A DNA stretch of 10,404 bases from an uncultured Muribaculaceae bacterium (GTDB taxonomy: Bacteria > Bacteroidota > Bacteroidia > Bacteroidales > Muribaculaceae), in NCBI GenBank assembly GCA_905207535.1, contig CAJLLX010000066.1, positions 1 to 10,404 of the forward strand. Direction: 5' to 3'. This document shows positions 7,133 to 10,404 of the stretch, one piece after another (the first letter of the stretch is position 1; the number at the start of each line of letters is the position of its first letter). The position numbers and the translations under genes are program-made. The notes beneath the pieces were generated by a model. That model saw only the letters and a program-made list of their open reading frames with translations, made no database searches and had not been told where the DNA came from.

Positions 7133-8950
7133 TCATTTTGGAAAACTTTCGGCGGGTGTAGAAATTTTAAATAGCTGATTATTAGAGTAATGAGCTTTGG
7201 TTTTGGAAAACTTTGCCGACTGATGGTTGTCGGAATACTCCAATTGGCTGTTGCTCACACTATTGCCGAGCACACGGGCGAGCAGCTGAATGTCGTCAGC
7301 TTTGATGCCGCTTTCGGCAAGGGGCACGGCGGCGTTAAGGTCGGTGATGTAGACCGGGTCGGCATAGGTGTAGGATGCTCCGGCGAGCGACTTGGTGTGG
7401 TCGGCCAGCGGGGTGTCGACGCCGCAAAGGTCGAGGGCGGTGTTGCTCATGCTCTTCTGCGGCGACACGCAGCGATGGGCGTTGGCGCGGAGGCTTTGCA
7501 GCATGTGGGGATGGCGCTCGGCAAACTCGTCGGAGAGCCATGCGAGCATAGCCACATGCAGCTGATAGTAGGTGGGGGTGGGGGAGGCGTGGAGGAAGCG
7601 CCCGCGGGCATCGTCGTAGATGTCCTCGCCGTGGTCGGCGCTATAGAGCATGGCCGAGGGGCAGCGGGCTGAGCGGAGGAGGTCGATGACTGAGGCGAGG
7701 ATATGGTCGGTGTAGAGGATGGAGTTGTCGTAGGCGTTGACCAGGCGGCTGCGGTTGGCCTCGGAGGCTTCGTCGGGGATGTCGGGAAGGAAACGGGCGA
7801 ACTCGCGTGGATAGCGGTCCTTGTAGCGGAAATGCGAGCCGTAGGTGTGGAGCACTACAAACTGCTTGGGGTGCACCGTGTCGGCCACGGCATCGTTGAG
7901 CATCGTGAGCAGCTCCTCGTCGTAGGGGTGAGGATGGGCGTCGGTGGCTGTGTAGCGTGTGTCGTCGGCCTCGTTGCCGAAATATTCGGTGTAGGAGCGG
8001 TTGGGCGGCTGATTGGAGAAGAAACGGGTGTAAAATCCGGCCTCCTTCATGGCTGTGATGATGCTCTTGGAGCGGTTGACATCGTCGAAACGCTCGGAGG
8101 AGACGCAGCTCATGATCATGGGCACGCTCTTGTGGGTGGTGTTCGACTCGCTCAGGGCTCGGGGGAAGAAGACCACGTTGGGTTCGGCCGAGAGGCGCGG
8201 ATTGGTGGGCCGGGAGTAGCCGGAGAGCTGCCAGTCGAGGGCGCGGGAGGTCTCGCCGATGACGAAAACGTAGATTTCCCTCTCGCGCGGGTGGCGGATG
8301 GAGCGGGCGTGGAAGGTGTAGTGGGCCGAGGTCTCGGGATAGGCGGCAATCTGCCGTATGCGGTCGATGGCCTCGAAGAGGTTGACGATGACATTGGCCG
8401 GAAAGATCTCCTTGCGGAAGCTGCTGCGGCCGGAGGAGGCGATGAAGCCGAGAATGGCGCCGAAAACGGCCATCGAAGCGCCCCACACGGCCATCTCGCG
8501 GCGCGTGGAGCGGGCGATTTCCGATTTTTTTACCAGTTGATAGATGGCCCAGGCTATCACGGGGAGATAGAGCACTATTACCAGCACTATGGAGGGGACA
8601 AGGTTCTCGAGCAGCTCGGTGGCCTCCGACATGCTGGTGGTGACCACGTTGAGATACATGTCGACGGCTATGATCGACTCGCCGTAGAGGTAGATCAGCA
8701 CCAGCTGGAAGGCGGCGAGCACCATCATGGGGATGAGCACGAGCACCATCACCGCCGTGCGCCGCGTGCAGGCGAGCAGTAGGAGATAGATGCCCGCCGG
8801 GAGGGCGATGTTGACTATCTTCCAGGCGGTGGTGGAGGTCTCGGTGATGTCGAGCGCTATGTTGGGTATGAGCAGAGTGATGAGGGCCCATAGCGCCAGG
8901 CAGCGCGGGCTCAGGAGAATAGCGTGGATTATATAAACGTTCGATTTCAT
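7133..8950 (-). CDS. EptA-type phosphoethanolamine transferase (membrane-bound sulfatase fold)
   Basis: A 605-residue inner-membrane enzyme of the lipid A phosphoethanolamine transferase group, which moves phosphoethanolamine from phosphatidylethanolamine to lipid A or another envelope glycan. Five hydrophobic segments occupy about 11-31, 44-61, 65-89, 117-140 and 154-171, followed by a periplasmic alkaline-phosphatase-like domain. Its catalytic marks are IGETSRALDW (231-240), with E233 as metal ligand and T234 as the nucleophile; HTYGSHFRYKDRYP (368-381), with H373 in the place of MCR-1 H395; and SADHGED (437-443) with D439 and H440, then H454. ETSR replaces the ETAR of EptA/MCR. At 605 residues it is longer than typical proteobacterial EptA (about 540-550), and the last 40 or so residues are Ser/Asn/Lys-rich and AT-rich in DNA. 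The exact acceptor cannot be read from sequence; related enzymes lower cationic-peptide sensitivity. No convincing promoter was found upstream of 8950. Confidence 0.88.
   Translation of the reverse strand: MKSNVYIIHAILLSPRCLALWALITLLIPNIALDITETSTTAWKIVNIALPAGIYLLLLACTRRTAVMVLVLIPMMVLAAFQLVLIYLYGESIIAVDMYLNVVTTSMSEATELLENLVPSIVLVIVLYLPVIAWAIYQLVKKSEIARSTRREMAVWGASMAVFGAILGFIASSGRSSFRKEIFPANVIVNLFEAIDRIRQIAAYPETSAHYTFHARSIRHPREREIYVFVIGETSRALDWQLSGYSRPTNPRLSAEPNVVFFPRALSESNTTHKSVPMIMSCVSSERFDDVNRSKSIITAMKEAGFYTRFFSNQPPNRSYTEYFGNEADDTRYTATDAHPHPYDEELLTMLNDAVADTVHPKQFVVLHTYGSHFRYKDRYPREFARFLPDIPDEASEANRSRLVNAYDNSILYTDHILASVIDLLRSARCPSAMLYSADHGEDIYDDARGRFLHASPTPTYYQLHVAMLAWLSDEFAERHPHMLQSLRANAHRCVSPQKSMSNTALDLCGVDTPLADHTKSLAGASYTYADPVYITDLNAAVPLAESGIKADDIQLLARVLGNSVSNSQLEYSDNHQSAKFSKTKAHYSNNQLFKISTPAESFPK
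7136..7214. repeat. 14-bp direct repeat in the 3' end of the transferase gene
   Basis: TTTTGGAAAACTTT occurs at 7136-7149 and again at 7201-7214, 65 bases apart, both inside the last codons of the phosphoethanolamine transferase gene. The two copies are read in different frames (KFSKT and ESFPK-stop), so they are not a repeated protein motif. The surrounding DNA is far more AT-rich than the rest of the gene. It may be a local duplication or simply low-complexity drift. Confidence 0.5.
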
Positions 8951-9108
8951 CTGTTTTTAATTCGTAATCCCTCGGACATATTGTGATGCCGAAAATATCA
9001 AAGTCTGTGAGCAGCGTGTTACAGGCTACCTTTCATAAATAAAAACAAATGGGGATGGGGGAAGGTTTCGTGAGGTGGGGGTGGTCGGAATGTCCGGTCC
9101 GTATGGTA

Positions 9109-10296
9109 TCAGAAAGTCTCGTTCATACCGAGGCTCACGGACATGGAGCGCTTGCCGAAACCTAAGTCCACACGCATATTGACCTTCTTCTTAAACTCAA
9201 ATCGGCCTCCGATGCCGTAGGTGGGAAGCAGCGAGTTGAGGCGCACGTCGGAAAAATGGCGGAACACCGTGGCGGCGCCTCCCCACACCACCACCCCTAT
9301 GCGTTGCCACACATGCTGGCGCAGCTCCACCACCAGGTCGGCCTCGTTCTTATCACGATAGCGCCCCTCGAAATAGCCCCGGACGGCATTGGTGGCGTCG
9401 ACCGTAGGAAGCATGCTCCAAGGGGTGTTGCCGTAGGTGGCCATGGCATGCACTTGGGCGGCAATCACCGCCGAGGACCATATGCGGCGATAGATGCCGA
9501 AGGTCAGTTCGGTCGAAGAGAAGGAGTAGCGGTTTTTGATGAATTTCGGGTAGAAAAATTGTTTCAGTTTGAGGTTTTCACCCTTCGAGGCGTTGGTGGA
9601 GTAGTCGCGGGTGTCGAGCGAGAGTGAGAATCCGAGTCCGATGCCGTAATCGAAGACGCTGAGATCCTGCCCCTGCCACAGTTCGGGCCGCTCTACTTTG
9701 GTGGCCTTTGTGAAGTCGAAATTGACCGACGGGCCGACGAAAAGGGCTTTGCCGATGCGCCACTGCATGTCGGCCCAGAGGGCGGTGCGCAGCTCGGTGT
9801 ATTTCGACTCATTGTTGTCGTGGCTGGCGTTGGCGTAGCCGAGTCCCCAAAATTTGAGGGGAAAATGGGCGAAGTCGCCGCAATAGAGGATGCGGAATTT
9901 GTCGGAAGGACCGTAGTGCTCGCCCGAAATCCCCACGCGGTAGAAGCCCGAGAGCGATCCCTGCACAAAGAGGGTGACATTGGAGACCGGGGTGAGGGAA
10001 TCCATGCGCGAATAGTAAAGTCCCGAGCCCATCACGGCGAGCTGCAGAGATGTGGCCTCGTCGTAGTTGGGTCCTCCGACAAAGGTGAAGTCGAAGCGTT
10101 TGCCGGGCTTGGTTTTGTTTGACTCGTCGAAATATTTGATGACTCTCTGCATGAGATTGAGCTTGCGGGGCTTCTCTGCGGCGAGCGCCTCTATGCTGTC
10201 GGGCACCGACGGCGTGGCCTCGGCATGAAGGGCATGTGAGACTGTAGCGCAGATCAGCGCGAGAATGAGCGTTATGTAGCGTTGGCGTAGGGTCAT
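9109..10296 (-). CDS. BamA/TamA-like (Omp85, surface antigen D15) outer-membrane beta-barrel
   Basis: A 395-residue outer-membrane protein with a signal peptide (1-25, hydrophobic YITLILALICATVSHALHA). After a short periplasmic stretch (about 26-65) the rest alternates polar and hydrophobic residues as in beta strands. Bacterial surface antigen hallmarks are LGFSLSLDTRDYSTNASKGE (221-240, the D-x-RD...G turn) and NAVRGYFEGRYRDKNE (303-318, the RGY-x-GR loop) followed by LVVELRQHVW. The chain ends in Phe (NETF), as expected for recognition by the BAM machinery. It is too short for POTRA domains, so it is not the essential BamA. It belongs with the short barrel-only Omp85 relatives common in Bacteroidetes. 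Function is unknown: transport, insertion of a partner, or partner-dependent export are all possible. The start at 10296 gives the complete signal peptide. Confidence 0.88.
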   Translation of the reverse strand: MTLRQRYITLILALICATVSHALHAEATPSVPDSIEALAAEKPRKLNLMQRVIKYFDESNKTKPGKRFDFTFVGGPNYDEATSLQLAVMGSGLYYSRMDSLTPVSNVTLFVQGSLSGFYRVGISGEHYGPSDKFRILYCGDFAHFPLKFWGLGYANASHDNNESKYTELRTALWADMQWRIGKALFVGPSVNFDFTKATKVERPELWQGQDLSVFDYGIGLGFSLSLDTRDYSTNASKGENLKLKQFFYPKFIKNRYSFSSTELTFGIYRRIWSSAVIAAQVHAMATYGNTPWSMLPTVDATNAVRGYFEGRYRDKNEADLVVELRQHVWQRIGVVVWGGAATVFRHFSDVRLNSLLPTYGIGGRFEFKKKVNMRVDLGFGKRSMSVSLGMNETF

Positions 10297-10389
10297 ACGA
10301 TAGTTGAAAAACGTGGCGGGGGCGCGAGGCCAATGTGGCGTGGTATATATATAACCTGTTGGTTGAATTAATTTCTTAAAATATTTATA
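10297..10389. promoter_or_regulatory. Short divergent intergenic region, AT-rich
   Basis: Ninety-three bases separate the minus-strand barrel gene (start 10296) from a possible + strand start (10390). The right two thirds are AT-rich and contain the near-palindrome GGTATATATATAACC (10342-10356). I found no exact TAnnTTTG box on either strand; the closest matches differ at two positions. Promoters for one or both genes should lie here by position only. Confidence 0.35.
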
Positions 10390-10404
10390 ATGAAAAAGTT
10401 GCGC
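10390..10404 (+). CDS. Possible start of a divergent gene, cut by the window edge
   Basis: The last five codons read ATG AAA AAG TTG CGC (MKKLR), a typical basic start of a signal peptide or of a cytoplasmic protein. They are preceded by an AT-rich stretch (TTCTTAAAATATTTATA), the usual look of a Bacteroidetes translation start. With only five codons visible the product cannot be named, and the call could be a chance ATG. Confidence 0.45.

Noticed and set aside
6971..7174. A 67-codon + strand frame between nrdD and the transferase gene
   Set aside because: It overlaps the nrdD promoter, its start and the end of the transferase gene, and has no recognisable domain.
9051..9081. G-rich run on the + strand between the barrel and transferase genes, considered as a G-quadruplex
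   Set aside because: Only three tracts of four or more Gs are present, with one loop of 15 bases; a four-stranded structure would need two-layer GG runs. Weak evidence.

Overview
This looks like a chromosomal housekeeping stretch from an anaerobic Bacteroidales bacterium. A Muribaculaceae-like genome is my guess. The reasons are a GC-rich composition, a DUF4301 gene (a family I know from Bacteroidetes), an oxygen-sensitive class III ribonucleotide reductase, a Bacteroidetes-type promoter (TAnnTTTG box) before nrdD, and almost no Shine-Dalgarno signals. No mobile element, CRISPR array, tRNA or rRNA was seen.

Layout. On the + strand, positions 1-4070 hold the 3' end of lepA (translation factor EF4), then, 5 bases later, a 685-residue exported tetratricopeptide-repeat protein, then, after an 82-base gap, a 510-residue DUF4301 protein. 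A 17-bp perfect hairpin (4180-4224) separates these from a convergent minus-strand block. That block, read leftwards, is nrdD-nrdG (anaerobic ribonucleotide reductase and its radical-SAM activase, 6972 to 4250), preceded by its own promoter and a 25-bp palindrome. Further right, also on the minus strand, are an EptA-type membrane phosphoethanolamine transferase (8950 to 7133) and a small Omp85/BamA-like outer-membrane barrel (10296 to 9109). At the right edge a + strand start codon (10390) may open a divergent gene.

How the genes work together. Only nrdD and nrdG form a clear functional pair, making dNTPs without oxygen. The transferase and the barrel both act on the cell envelope but are separated by 158 bases, so co-transcription is unproven. 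The TPR protein sits in an operon-like position behind lepA.

Most interesting points. First, the DUF4301 protein carries an ordered set of motifs resembling the sugar-nucleotide pyrophosphorylase (UDPGP / GT-A nucleotidyltransferase) fold, which suggests an enzymatic role for an unnamed family. Second, the palindrome at 7083-7107 lies between the -33 and -7 elements of the nrdD promoter and looks like an operator. I did not find a multi-gene defence or other clearly novel system.
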